Part shown: piece by piece, positions 14,139 through 28,300 of the stretch
Layout of the letters: every line of letters starts with the position of its first letter
Numbering within the stretch: position 1 is the stretch's first letter
Assembly (NCBI GenBank): GCA_035079385.1
Contig: JAVHKY010000035.1
Location: 1,116,001-1,180,000, forward strand
DNA length: 64,000 nucleotides
Direction: 5' to 3'
DNA from: Aspidiotus rigidus
Taxonomy: Eukaryota; Arthropoda; Insecta; Hemiptera; Diaspididae
Notes under the pieces: model-generated
What the model was told of the DNA's origin: nothing
The model's database searches: none
Seen by the model: the letters and a program-made list of their open reading frames with translations, nothing else
Position numbers and translations under genes: made by a program

Positions 14139-16094
14139 TAATTACACATACATTAACAAGAAATTCATACTTATACTTTACATCAATACTTAGAACAGAG
14201 ACCAAAATTTTCAGAACGTTTCCAAGTATTTTCTAGACGCATTTTTCTTTACTATACAACGATATCGAATTCGTATTCTAAATTCTATGTAGAGAATAAA
14301 ACGAAGAAAAGAAAAGAGATAGAGAGAAAAAAACAAATTAGAACGACGAAATAATGAGATTCCAGTCCTTTTTTCCACAGCAACCAAATCAAAATGTAAG
14401 GTGATTTTAATAAAAACTACATAATTGATTTTACAAAATAAATAAAGGACGTCGTCTAACAGAGTATTAAAGAAATAGCGTAACTAAGGGAGGAAAAATA
14501 CTCATACGTTTGGTGGTTGTTTCGTTTTAATGATTATTAACGAAAAACAAGCCGAGAAATCTTCAAATATAGTTGACGCCATTCTGTACGAAGAGGTAAA
14601 TTCAGTCATGTCAGTATAATAAAACAAATAACTTATCTACAATCTTGAAAATGAGAGGAAAAAACAAAAATTGTTCGAGAAAAAAATACGAAGAATACGA
14701 TATACACGTTATTTCTCATCTAAATAATACTACATAATATGGCACTATTATTTTTGCAAAAAATTGCTCAATATTGTTAAAGAGTAAGTATTTATTTGAA
14801 GTTCTTTTATCATAAATCAGATTCTCGAGCATTTTACAAAAAGTAATCACAAGGCTTCCAGTAGGCTTCAATTTGCTAACAATATTTACTGTCATGAAAG
14901 AAGATCAAAAATTCATTTGAACGAATCTGGGGAATTCGAAACCCGATTATTCGAGAGAGAGAACAACAAAGGAAGATGCCACTGGACATGAGTATGAATA
15001 ATTGGTAAGATTTGCACCTTAAAAGTTTTGCTTTTGTAGGGACAGAGAAAATACACAATACAGATGAGGAGAGAAACTCAGAGCATATAAATGAAACATC
15101 TACACATAATTTCTACTATATTTAAAGAGATTCCCAACAAGATTAGCCTCTTACGAAGTGTGCATATCTGCGACTGAAATAAATATGAATCTAAATCCAG
15201 TTCAGAAATTCCAGAAGATCCCGTTTCTCCAAAAACGTTGCAGATACCTCTTATTAATTGGAAACTGCTAGGAGACGAAATGACAGCGAGGATACGTATA
15301 ATAATAAAATAACACAAATTGTGAGAGGACACACTTGTGAATTGCAACGAGGTGAAGATAAAGAGAGAGAGAGAAAAAAAAAAAACAATGTCACACTAAT
15401 ACTTTAACTCAAAAACTAAAACAAGTGATTAAGTGAATCCCTTCAAAGAGCAATCTATTCCTCAGAACATAGCACAAAAGGTAAACAAATTTGGCAACGA
15501 AAGTTTAAGAATACATTGAGAATATTGGCAGGAGGGTGATTACATTGCTTTAATATAATTGTTAGAAAGGAATGGCATCGGATTCCCAGATTATTTAAGA
15601 AAATTGCCAATTGGATAGAAAATGGATTCTTTCATAGAGCGAAACCCGAGGACCTTATTACGCAAGATCTGATGATACAGCAACACACATGCAATGATCG
15701 AGATAACGATTGAAGACCTATGTTTTGGCAACAATTCTCTGAGACATGGAGAGTCTAAATTTGTGCATCGAGATATCAATTTTTAGAAAACAGAACGATC
15801 GAAAACAAAAGATAAAATAAGGACCACACAAGAACGACAACAATAATGATGAAAATGTGACAAAGAATCAAGAAATATTAACTAAGGTAAAAAAAAAAAA
15901 AATAACAATAATAATAATAATAATAATAATAATTATTGTTCAACCAAAGAACAGATAAATTGTCATCAAATTAGAATTTTACTAACCATTTTTTTCATAC
16001 GATAAATAATTTTGTTCATTTTATAAGCGATCCCTTGTCTGTTTCTCTTGATTACTCTATCGTCTGGTGCACAAGGAATCACCGGTAGAAATTT
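11446..16094. other. Spacer and probable long 3' UTR of the Disabled gene
   Basis: No supported gene. From about 12.9 kb up to the Disabled stop codon the DNA is very AT-rich with A-tracts (12982-13004 and 14108-14135). This fits a long minus-strand 3' UTR, in which these would be U-tracts. The polyadenylation site cannot be fixed; several TTTATT words (AATAAA on the minus strand) are present. The 158-codon minus frame at 11970-12446 has no recognisable motif. Confidence 0.4.
15907..15934. repeat. (AAT)n microsatellite
   Basis: About nine tandem ATA/AAT units, lying downstream of the Disabled stop codon. Confidence 0.9.
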
Positions 16095-19000
16095 TCATTG
16101 GTGGTCAAGATCTTCCCTTATAGCGAATGGTTCCGGATCCGTCGAGTCACTTCCGCTATCGTCATAGGTCGCATTTCTGTTCTTTGCCCGCGCTTTCTGC
16201 CCCAATCTAGGAACTGTTCTCGAGTCGTAACCGCGCACAGCATTGTCATTGAAAGGGTCGTGCCGTCTGGCATCGGAGCCGCTTGCGCCTCCACGTTTTC
16301 CCTTCTTCGGACTAGAAACAACCGTCTCTGTCCTGAACCGATCCTTCATTGTACATCCATATACGTCAGACGGGGACTTCTTCTTGCGTAACTCTACGTT
16401 CTCATAATATTTACTCGGAGCTGAAGCGTGACTCGTTTCGCTAGACGTTCGCTGAACCGATTCTCCCGGACCACGTGTATTCGATCGCGCTGAACGTGTC
16501 TTACGGTTGACTGTCGAGGAGTCGATGGCAACGCTCGCACCAGCACTAGCGCTAGTAGCACTGGCGGATGAGACGATTCCATTGCCAAAGAATACGTCAT
16601 CATCCGGCCTTCGACGATCTCCACACTCTTCTCCACCAAGGCCGTCGGGGCGCTGCGCCTCGGAAGAGGCGTTGAAATCGTCTTCAAAAGGTGATTGTCG
16701 TTGACTAGAATCACGACTACTGAGGCCGTACTTCAGATTGTCACACGAGGCGTAAGCACTATTACCAATATGCGTTTTATTTGTACTCGTTGAATATCGC
16801 GACTGCGGTAACGGCTGATTCCTACTTCGAAGCAACGATGCGTTAGACAACGACGAAGCTGTGGTAGTAATGGTAGTTGTAGAAGTATTTGCCAATTTCA
16901 GATCGTCTCCGGCAACGCCGCTATCCGATCCGAATTCGGAGTACGTTCCTCCGGACGGCGCAAAATTGTCTTCAAACGGCGAATTTTGACTATGTTGACG
17001 GCTACGCACGTTTGGAGCGGACGAGGGTAATTGTTTGAATGCCGTTCCAGTCGGAGACTTTCGATTGATCCACCGTTCCTCTTCTGACATACTAAGCTCA
17101 TCTTGACTATACGGTCTTCGGTAACGACCCTTCATATTTGGAACGTATAATTCTTCCGTATCTTCGGGGCGTAATAACAAAGGCTTACGCCCTTTCTCTG
17201 CGCTTTTCGGTCTCGTCTGCGTATGATAATATTTCTTACCATTACCACCATTACGACGACTGGTTTTAACTTTTAATTCATCATACTGGCGATCGAACAG
17301 CAGAGAGGATGCTGACCCTTTCATTTTGGAAGAATATTTTTTAGAGGTGGACTGCGAACTACCTTTCTCGTTCAATTGTTCGTGATAATGCTTGAACAAT
17401 TGTTCTTCGAGCGCCTTCAGACGTTTTTTACCCAACATCATTCTAAGCAAGGCTAATTCGTTCTCCTCTTTCGGGTTGCATCGCTTTCTTTCAGGCGTTC
17501 TTAATTTACGAGGGTCGTACCCACCACGTTCACTGCTTTCTACATATTCTCGGTATGGCGGAGGGTCGATATCTCTTCTCCTAGTACCTTGCCCAGTCCA
17601 TCCACTAGCGTCTTCATTCCAAGGAGGCTGTCCACCGGACTTCTTCGAATGCGGTTTGAATTTCCGGTGATAAGCTCTTTTTTGGGTGTGGTACTGTTGG
17701 TCTCGGAAACGCGATGATGGAGAAACGTCTCCTTCATCATATAATGAATCGCGGTCGCTCCAACCGTTCTCTCGCCAGCTTGATTCGTCCCAAGAACTGG
17801 CTAAACTCTTTCTCGAACATTCCCAATTCTCCTCCGAGTCATCACCATAGTCGTCATCGTTTGCATCGTCTTCTAATTCATTCTCTCCGTCCACTGCCTC
17901 GACGTCCTCACCATCATCGTCGTCATCTTCTTCGAAGTCTTCTTCGTCTTCTTCGTCATCGTATTCGTTCCAACGTCTACGCGAATTCGTTTGCTTTTTG
18001 TATTTGATAGGTCGAGTTTTACGACTTATTTCCTTGGGTTCTTCTTGCCACATCGAATCTTTTTTGTTATTACATTCTTCTTTTGTATCATGTTCCGAAT
18101 CGAATTTGGCCCAGTTTTTACCAACTTCATTATCAACACCACTTCCTTTTCTTCCAGAATCTCTCACTTCTGTATCACTATATTTGTTTTCAACCAGAGC
18201 CTGTACGTCAGAATCAGGTATAGACTGTTTTTCGATTCCCGAAGTCGCTTCTTTGGTAGAAAGTTTATCAGTATCAGTTTTCGTATCGTTTTCAAGCGCT
18301 GAATCACTCTCGATTAGCTGTTTGGCAACTGGACTATTATCAACACTGAGTGCTCCACTGCTATCACCAACTAAAGGAGTTTTGCTTGGACATTTCGGCT
18401 CGTCTACTCCAGCATCACTTTCACTCTCTCGGTGGCCACCGTCTTCTCCCTTTCCTTTCGTCGGGTCAGCGATTCTTAGAGCGGCATATCGATCACTAAG
18501 TTCTTTATCTTTTGATGTTTGTTCACTGTCTTTATCGTTGACATCATCATCATTAGTTTTTACAGACTGCTCTTCTTCATTATTGTCCGCTAATTCTGGA
18601 GATGCTGTAGTGAAGGATGATGACATTTGTTCCTGGTCGATAAGTTCACGAAACACGGCATACTTATCAACTTGCGGTGGAACCGTGGCAGAATCTGAAT
18701 TACTTTTAGTATTTTGGAGTGGAAATTTTCCATCAAAATTCGCTTTAAAACTAGAAACAGGGGTCGAAGCATCATCATCGAAAGACTCCTTTAACGAATG
18801 ATAACTTTGTCTTGCGTCCTCGGCGCTATCACGATTCCTATTATTCATATCTCTTTCCAGTTTCTGACACTCTGCCTCCGTTAGACGCGATAAACATTCC
18901 GTCAGCTCTTTCAACGTCATCTTGGAGAGCGCAGAAGCTGGGATTCTCAGTATTGAAGCCAGGTCTTCAAAGCCAGAACTCGTCAACTGACTGATAGTAA

Positions 19001-22000
19001 TGTTGAGCGACGGTTTCGAGGACTTGACATTTCCACGTTGCAGGGCTGGGCGCGACTTTGAAATGGGCGTTAAATAATAATCGGATTCTGCAGACGCGGC
19101 GCTGCTCACCGAATGTTGTTTCTGTGGACGGTGGCGTACGAAATCACGACGATCGCTATCCACATGACTAAATTTCGGTTTTCTAGCCGGCGCTGGCAAT
19201 GGTGGAATTTGAACGTCTCCATTCCTTAGAGTCTGCCGCGATAAGCCGACACTTTCGTAGTTTTCGATATAGTCATAATGAGATTTACGGTCGGACGCAG
19301 GGCGAGGAGGTGGAGGTTTCAACGTAACTGGTAACTGAAGTTTTTTAGGCGGTAATGGCGGCGGTTGACTGATTATAGGACTGGTAATGGGTCGCGGTGG
19401 AGGCTCTGGTATAGATTCGAACGAGTCAGACGAAACGTTTCCACCGCCACCCGGAGACATGACATCACGATTTTTCAGAATCATCGCTTCTTCGGTGACC
19501 GGCGAATCATTTTCTTTATCCGTATCGTCCACGTTTGATAATACCTTACGTAAATCAATTACGATTTTTTGCTTGGACATGTCTTCTTGTAGTCGGTTCC
19601 ATTGCGGACTTCTTCTGGCGTACGATTCATTGGTTTGAGAAGAAGGCGAATCGACGTCGTCACCGCTCGTTAGCGATTTATAGACTGATTTACTGCTGTT
19701 AGAGGACGATCTCACAGTTGAAGCGCCCAAACTGTAAGAGCCATGATTGTCTAGGTGAATCGGAGGTGACTGTTGGCGAATATGAAACTGTGGAGATCGT
19801 CGTGGCATCGCACCAAACGCACTGGCTGGACTGCGCCGCGTGACGGTATCAAATGAGGCAAAATTAGCGAAGCTAGTTTCGAACGGATCGTGAATCCCAT
19901 CCTCTCGTTTGGCTAATTCCTCAGCCAGAGTGATACGCTGATCCGAATCCATGGGACGATATCTACGCAAATGTTCGTCGTATGTTCTTTCGATATTTTC
20001 TTCTGAATATAGTGACTTGGACACCGCAGTCCCGTGACTTTTTCCATCAGTTTCACCCGTACAACTTTTCAAGTCTTTCAACTGTTTCTTTGGAGGATTT
20101 TTCAATTCTTGGAAAAAGTCTTTCTTATCCGTGTACGGTTTACTTCGACCTGTTCCTAATGGGTCTAATTCGACAAAAATATCGTACAGGTCTCTCGACG
20201 ACGATATCGATTTGGATTCTTGAGAACATTGTTCTTCTTTACCCTGCAAAACAAAATGAAACAAAATGATAAATAAACGTCTGAAATACTCAGAATGGTA
20301 TCGTAAGATTTGATGCATTCTTTTCAAAATATTTTTGTGCGCTTATGGAGGTATACGGATGTTTGAGAAGGGCGGAAGGAAAATTTCAACTTTATCAAAC
20401 GTTTCTTTTCAAATTATTTTCACCTCGTTCTTGGAAATCCTCTTTACCGGTAAATTTTTTTCTTAATTATCGCAAAAAAACTGAGACGAACCTCTTTTCC
20501 CGAATTCAAATTCTTATCACTGCTGAAAAGATCTTGAGTTTCTTTATCGAACCAATGTAATTCTGGTTGCGAAGCGGCGGAGGATGTTGAACCACCTACT
20601 TTTCGCCGGTCACCGGAAGCAGGAGGTGGTGGTAGTTTGGCTGGCGGAGGTGTGGTGATACAAGGTGGAGGAGTGAACGAATCGCCGAAGGGGTCTTCTT
20701 TTGGTAACGACGGAGACGGACCAAACGGATCGGATGGCGTGAGCCTCTCCATCTGACTAAGGCCTTGTTGAAGGCTATTTAATTCTAATTCTAAATCCAT
20801 GAGATCCGCTATAACGCTAGTCGTTTGAGTTTTGTTCTTGGCATTTTTGTTCGTATCTTCACGAGGAACTTGTTTTAGTCGAGCCATTTGATCGATGCTA
20901 CTCTGTAAGAATAATAAATCATTATTTACCAGACTTTGAAGGAAAAAAATGAAAATCAGCATGCGATTGGAAAGTGTGAACATACCTTTGATGAGGAAGC
21001 AGAAACGGTATCGAGGAAGAAAGAGCTACCGTACTTCAGCTGATGTTGTTCAATATTTTGTTTTGCCATTTCTACTTCTCGCTTTTTTAGTTCGTACACA
21101 GCTTGAAATAAATCTCGCATCGCCATAACAACCTATTTCAAAGGAATAAGAACATCGTTAGTTTTAATCAAAACCACAGATTCAGATACTATGACACAAT
21201 ATGATAACAGCTCACCTGACTGGCTGCTTTATCAGTTTTTATACCGAAGAATCGATGGCTGGTATCCGGAGAGCCGAACACGTATCCAAAAGCTCGGGAA
21301 TCAGCAACATCTTGAGCGATAAATGATATTTTGTGTACCGGATGATGATGAAGACAATCCTGTCACGCAAGAAAGGCATTCATTAAGATCTGGCAAATAA
21401 AACTTACTATTTAATGGGCGAAAACGTACTCCACTCTTTTCATCTCTTAAACGAATTCCGTCAATGGCGATAACAATGTTGATACGTTGCTTGTGTTCTC
21501 CGGCAGCTCGTACAGCCATCTTCAATTCGAACAGCGCCTCTTGACACATCCTATCACCGCGAGCTTCTTCAACCTCCAATATGCCGATTAATTTTGCTTT
21601 GAAAGTTACCCCTTCTCCGAGGAATCGTGATGGTTCATTTTTATCTAAGGGTAGAATTTATCAACTTTCAAACAAGGAATGACAAATAACGGAAAACTTT
21701 TACATAATCATCAGTATAATTAAATAATTCTTCACACTTCTTTCAATAATAGTACTCACATTTACAAGGACTAGTTTTTTTCCTTAATGTTTGCATGAAG
21801 GATTTCGTTTTGATAAAACAAATAATTCAAATCTTTGGAAATCGTTCAGTATGAGAACGTGTTGATATAATCTCTGAAGACCAAATTGCGACTTCAGGTC
21901 CTATTGTTTATTCCAATTAAGTGGGAAAAGTTAATTCATCATCGCAAACGTAAGTACACAGTCGAGAAGAAGAAAAGAACTTGAAGAAACTTTGACAGTT

Positions 22001-23024
22001 GAATCAACAAATACGCCAAGAATAATATTACAATGAATGCAATTAAATGCTCGCAAGATGATAAAATCAGTTAGTTGCGACTTAGGAAACAATTGTTAAG
22101 ACACCTACTGCGGTAAATATTGCAAGCCCACGATACGCTCACGTAAACGGACTGAGAGACAGAAAAACGAAAACTTATATGGGTGCGAGGGAAATAGAAA
22201 TTAAAGAACGAGGGGTAGTAAAAATAGGGAAAAACGAGAAGGGTCGAAGAACGCGCACAGCCGACAATACGACGGAGACCGCAACGAGCATGCTCCAAAT
22301 CTTAAGCGATCAATAAAATACATGCGTAACATTTTACCAAAATGGGAAGACGATGCATAATCGCGTACATACAGATCAAAAAACACGAATAACGACAAAA
22401 ATTTCGATAAAATAACACCGCTACGTGATGTAAAGAATGTACGTGCATTCTCATTCAAACTAATTATAAGTTATGGTTTTGACTTTTTGACTTCCGTTCT
22501 TTTCGCGCTGTGTGTTCCCAAAATCGTAAGAATCGATACCAGAATTAAAGAACAATACTAGAATTAAAGTGGATGTATTATCGCTCATTAAACCGGTAAT
22601 GCAAGAAGAATCAATAGTTATCATTCAATTGACACTTAATACGTCAATCAATCCTAAGTATGATTAGTTGAAACGCGAGGATATAGACGTTTTTGATAAC
22701 GCTTACACGTTCGAGCTGTAACAGCATCCACCTATTTATAGCTTGGGAGTGTTCAACAATAAAAAATCATCAAAGCAAATAACGCCAGATGATGAAATAT
22801 AATAATTAACTACCTTTCTCAGGAATTGCTTTCTTCGGTATCGAGAGGGTTTTGAAAGAATTTTTGAAGAAGCCTGTTAAATGCTTTTCCCTCAGCGTTG
22901 TATCACATTTTTTGGGATCTGGTCTCGCGTTTTCGTCGTCTTTCTTTCGATCATTTTTGATACTATTCAGCGTGTCGATACTGGAGAATACGTTTTCTTT
23001 GGTATCGTAACCATTTTCCATCAT
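16095..23024 (-). CDS. Dab: Disabled (Dab), PTB-domain endocytic adaptor
   Basis: This cytoplasmic adaptor binds NPxY-type tails of receptors such as LDLR-family members and links them to clathrin and signalling proteins. Exons on the minus strand are 23024-22814, 21644-21430, 21359-21216, 21132-20986, 20902-20492 and 20243-16095, giving 1758 aa with consistent GT-AG phases. The PTB domain spans about residues 75-215, with [41 protein letters not shown] and [15 protein letters not shown], the diagnostic Dab arrangement. The tail has DPFG, DPFE, SPFED and DPFN clathrin/AP-2-type motifs, a block with [13 protein letters not shown] conserved in insect Dab, proline-rich runs, a very acidic stretch (about 17.8-18.0 kb) and YxNV-type tyrosines. 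A splice acceptor at 23071-23075 implies an upstream non-coding exon. The last exon encodes 1382 residues without an intron. Confidence 0.93.
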
Positions 23025-24534
23025 TCTACGTCTCTTGAAGTGAATTCACGCGTCAAAATTTAAACAGATCTATAAAGAAAACAAACAGCGTTATAGGAGT
23101 CATACAGCGAGAATTAGAATCCGAGCTATTCGAATTGAAGTGAGAAAGAAATACAAATGGGATGGGCTGAACTGAAATATTTCCCCAATTTTTTCACAAA
23201 CACACAGTCAAAAGTATCGAATTCAATCATCCAGAACATTTATATCAACAAAATAATCGTTTTCTCTCATTGACGAGGAATACTCACACCCAACTCTCGA
23301 CCACAAAACAATTATTATGAGTACGATGAATGCGAATTATAGAGTTGGAGGTTCTTTAAAATCGAGCGTGATGATAAATGACAATATTAAATATGAGAAC
23401 GAAAAAAAAAAAAAAAAAAGTTCAGTAAATTACATTCAGTGATTGGCAATATTCGACATACGCAACGCCGTTCCACCCGATCAAAATTCAAAATAAGGAC
23501 AGAAACATGATGAAAAATGACAGATCAAATCATCTTATGACTGTAAGAACAACCGCAAAGAGAGTGGAGAAACGTATGGAGCATGTTGCGAAATAAATAC
23601 ATATTCAATTACCTCATGACGTTATACCAATGAATTGATGATTGAGAATTCGTATTCTGTAAAATAAGGACCATCTTATTATTTTCGAACAAATTTTCAA
23701 AAAATAACCGTTGAGTGTTACACGAATATCTTAATTCAATAGAATTGCGTTCTGGAAATCGACACTGAGAATCTGATCATTCGCTCTCAAATTCTCGATT
23801 GTATTTGCGAAGATGAAAAAATCAACGCATGATATTTTAGCAAGTAATTCATTCTCATTTAATGATCACGCATTCATAGGGCAAGTATTCTCGAGGACTT
23901 ATGACTACAAATCGTTAACGTTAATTGAAAAAATTAAAATTCATTCAGTTTTTTCTATCATTATTTTATTTTCGAATATTATTCTTCTTCTTGAATTTAA
24001 TATCGACGAAAAACAAAACTTTGTTTACATTTTTAGGCTTCTTCGTCACAATAATAATGATGTATGCGAAATGTAGGAGCACTAATATCGTTACTCGAGC
24101 TCCCGTGTTATAGATAGTCCACGCCAGGTCCACGCACGTGGTTGTTTCCTTTTGTTTGATATTGATAATATATTATGACCGAAAAATTTGTACCCTACGA
24201 AGTACGAACAAACAACGAACAGGAATTTTTATCTCGAAAACCAGCAATCTTTGCCATCAAGGTGCGTCGCGATAAGAAATTAATTATTGCTGTTTTCAAA
24301 TAGGCCTAGCTGAAATCTGGTTGTTATGAATCGTTTCACAAAAAGACGTAATCTGATCTTCGTTGGTGGTAATAATCGTAATATTGAATACCACACCGGT
24401 AGTATCATTCCATAATACATTTCTCATCGTTCAAGAGTTTCTTCTCTTAAAAATGTATGATCTGTGACTGCGTGTCTAGACTACAGATTTTTTGCTTATT
24501 CATTTTTTTCTGAAAACCTGAAGGTGAGTTTAAT
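23025..24534. promoter_or_regulatory. Head-to-head intergenic region of Dab and GCSH
   Basis: This region separates the first coding exon of Dab (leftward) from GCSH (rightward), so it must hold the 5' UTR exon or exons of Dab and the promoter of GCSH. A perfect CACGTG E-box sits at 24135-24140 in a locally GC-richer patch (about 24.08-24.15 kb), the best promoter candidate. A 19-bp A-tract lies near 23401-23420. Start sites are not placed. Confidence 0.4.
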
Positions 24535-25360
24535 ATGATTATGAAGCAGGTTACATCTTGTCTCGTTCAGAATTTATTTCACCGAAGAGAAATATTTCGA
24601 GCTGTAGTATCGAATACTCGGAAATTTTCATCGGCACTACAAGAAGGTAACATTACGGTTGTATTTTGTTCGAATGATTGAATATTGATGTATGTTTCGT
24701 ATTTCTAGGTGTAAAGTATTTCACGGACAAACATGAATGGGTATCGCTTATTGGGAAAACGGCAACAGTTGGTGTATCTAATTATGCCCAGGTACGAATA
24801 CTGTTATCATTTTTGAAATGTTGTCAAGTCTCGTCGATTATTCATATTTGTCTCATTGTAGGAAGCACTAGGAGATATTGTTTACGTTCAATTACCAGAT
24901 GTGGATACCGAAGTGAATCAATTAGGTAGTAAATCGACCGTTGAGATCCTAAAAACGAATTTTTCCTTTACCATTGTCATTCGTATTTATTTTCATTTCC
25001 TACAGATGAATGTGGTGCAATCGAAAGTGTAAAATCAGCTAGCGAACTTTACTCACCGTTGAGTGGCACTATCGTCGAAGTAAATTCCCTTCTCGAACAG
25101 AAACCAGAGTTAATAAATTCAGATTGTCTCGGTCAAGGTTAGTATTGAAAGTAGTTCTTTACAAAAATTCTGTCACAGCCCTGCATTTTAGTGTGTGAAA
25201 TGATAATCTGTCGAACGCATGTACAAGTAATCGAAGAGAATTTTCATTTTCAGGTTGGTTGTTTAAATTGCGGGTGAAAAATCCCGACGAATTGGAATCA
25301 TTGATGAGCGAAGAACAGTATAATACTTTTCTGAAAACTGAGAAAAATTCGCATTCGTAA
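24535..25360 (+). CDS. GCSH: Glycine cleavage system H protein, mitochondrial
   Basis: This lipoyl carrier of the mitochondrial glycine cleavage complex shuttles the aminomethyl group between the P, T and L proteins. Exons are 24535-24646, 24709-24791, 24862-24925, 25006-25137 and 25254-25360. They give exactly 166 codons including the stop (165 aa), with matching phases (1, 0, 1, 1). The N-terminus is basic and hydroxylated ([18 protein letters not shown]), as expected for mitochondrial import. The mature part starts near [11 protein letters not shown]. The lipoyl-lysine motif is [12 protein letters not shown] with K96 as the modified residue. [11 protein letters not shown] and GWLFKLRV follow in the usual order. 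The ATG at 24535 was chosen as the first in-frame start; a second ATG at 24541 is equally possible. Length matches animal GCSH. Confidence 0.95.
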
Positions 25361-28300
25361 ACCCTGAACTTTCGTATTGTGCGCGTAGTATATTATAACC
25401 CGACGATGAGTTCTGTATATCTGGCGTAGACGTATTATTCATAAGGTAAATCCATGTGTCGTATATTGGTGGTTCACAAATCTTCTGTTTCTGTCTTCGT
25501 GTACGTCGTCGTTAACTTCATTATTCACTGCAAACTGTTTAACGTACTCGGAATACAAGAGTGGAATTGTGTGATGAATGACGATACGAAATAATGACGT
25601 AAGAAAAAAAAATACAGATTGTACAAAAGAAAATGGATTGATTTATTTGTTTCCAAGAATTATCAAATGTTTGTTATCGACGCGAAGTTACTGCGAAATG
25701 CTTTGCATACCTACTGAAAATGAGAATCCTAAATAAGTATGACGTTTCGTGAATTGGTGCGTCTAATGAAGTTTTCAAACGTACGGAAGCTTTAGAATTA
25801 TTTTTTTTGATTAATCCAAAGTAAAATATCTCTCCTCTCCGGTGTTTATGCGTAAATTTTTATCTCTTTTAGTTTGCATTGAATTTTGCCGCGACAATCA
25901 ATTTTTTTTTTCGTGTATTCGTCCAAGAATATTTCTGAAATTTATTTTCTTCAATCGGGTTTAGGTTGACCAATTTTGTGATGCACGTGCGTTATTGTTC
26001 TTGTAATTACAGTCATTATACGTTATTAGCCTCGTCCGAAAAACGTAACTAAGATTAGATTACAGACCATTAAATTAATTAGTAGTACGTCATGAAATTA
26101 TAAAATTAGAGGTCAATCCAGCGAATTTCGTATTAGGTAATGCAATCAATTTTTTCAATGATGTAACAAGATTTTGATGGATTAATTAAGTGAGATACCA
26201 AAAAGTTCGGCAATTCGGAGAAATTTTCTCGATTTATCGCAGAAAAATTGGTAAGTCACGCTTTTCAATCGTACTGTACTTGGAATATTTTCCGCTATCG
26301 AAATAGTGAGTAGCAATCTCTCATATCTACGGATCAACTTCCACGATACGTCAATTTTACTTTGACACTATTTGGCTAAGATAAAATAGTAAAATCGAGT
26401 TTAGTTCAATGTACATGTTTTGTGTTCAGGTGATGGTGAGAAACAGTGCGACGATGAAAATCTTTGCGCAGTTTGTTTTCTCCAAATCTGCGATCAAACT
26501 TTGCTCTTCAATAATATTTAGTACTCGAAAGATCTGTATTTTGATTTTATGTTCGCTGATCACAGTTTTGAGAAAACTATCTGGAAAATTTGTCAAAATC
26601 CGTGAATATCATTCAGAGATTACTATGACTTGGATTAGAGCTTTTAAATAATTTTCTTTACCATCACCCCCCCTCCCCCATTCAATTATCAACGTTCTAC
26701 GCGAATACACTTACGATTACAGGCTTAAAGTGGGCTGATGGAAACATTGAAAATGAATCTGAATTAGATGGTGTAGAAATAGGTGGATCGAAAGTAGTTC
26801 ATCCTGCTAATAATTTTCTCATGATTGTTTGGTTCTGAGTCACGGCCAGGACTTGAAGATGGGAGGGAAATTCTGAAGAAATGATCTTGTTGATATGTTG
26901 TTTGTGCATGAAGAGTTGACAACCTCTTTCTATAGTGATTACTCTTTTTCTAAAGTTTGATGAATTTGAACTTCGTTTTGTTTTTGAATAGTTTTTTCCG
27001 CGATTCCGAGACGTGTAGGGAAACTTTAAAGCTCGTCAAGTTGATGTATCAGATATTTTTTCATTCTAGGTAATAGAAAACTATGAATTGTTCTATAATT
27101 CGCTTCCAGACTATTGAGTACGTACTTATAACATGAGTTCATTTTTTGTCACTGCATCTTCTGTTCCTGTTGGACAATTGAGAAGTTATCGCCTCGTAGT
27201 CGGGGACAATTTAGAGCGTAGAGGTCGTCTGTTCTCAGAATGGCATGAGGGGACAGCTTGTACACCGCCCATACGTGAGTCATTCTTTAAAAGATGGATA
27301 TGCCCCCCAATAAATAACAAATTTCTTTCTGAGCAAAACTACTTGACCTTCGACGTGATTACTATCGTAAAGTAAGAATGAAGTGTTTGGATGAACAGTT
27401 CGGATTCAAACTTTCGAGGCTTTGAAGCACATTCTAGTATTTTGACGTCAGGAAAAGCGCGTCATCCCCCTTCTATTCTGTTATAATCGACACGTTGAGG
27501 CAAACGTATACGAATGTTAAGCTCACTGGTGAAATGGGTACTTACGCTTAGATAAGATAAACTTGATCGTTTGTTTTGCAGTAACTCCAAAGAGAACACA
27601 TTCTACAAAGTTTGTATATCATTGCTTGCTAAAGTTGGTCGGCAGTCCTAAGTTTCTACCTTGTTTCGTAATGAATGAGAGAGTGAAAATTATGACGTAT
27701 TTTTCTTTTCCTATGTGGTGAACCACCTTAATTCGGTACCTGTGTGTCATTAGCATATGAATTTTTATAACAAGAGGCGTGGAGTAATCGACCCGCGGTG
27801 TCAGTGCCGCTTGTGTGTCGATCGGTTCGTAGTTATCTTATTGTATTGTCTCGTGCAAGCTTGCATTCGAAATTCAAACACTTTAAAGTCCTACTTTGTC
27901 AACTGCTGTCGAATGGTGGCCGTAAGTCAAGAGTCAAATGTATCGTAACATGTAACTTGGCGAAATATTGCCTCAAAATATACGGATATATTGTGTCACA
28001 GTAGGTGTATAAAGTTTTTTTCTCATAGACGGATATGATTATGATTTATGTCGCATAGCTAAGTCCATTTCCCGTGTGTAAAAATGTGAATAACCGCGTC
28101 TATGCAAAGTAACTCTTTAGATAATGTCTGTCGTCTGTTATTCTTTTTTTTGGTGTATGACCTGTATTAAAAGTGCGCGCGTATGTGTAGTTTGGTGTTC
28201 TGTCGTTGCGTATTTTTCTTATTATCCCGTCCAGTTTTTGATCACGTAATAATCGTGTCAAGGGCGTCGTACATGCTTCCTGCTTGTTCTTTCCCTCTTT

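Noticed and set aside
17998..18801. 267-codon plus-strand frame
   Set aside because: Antisense shadow of the Ser/Asp-rich Disabled tail.
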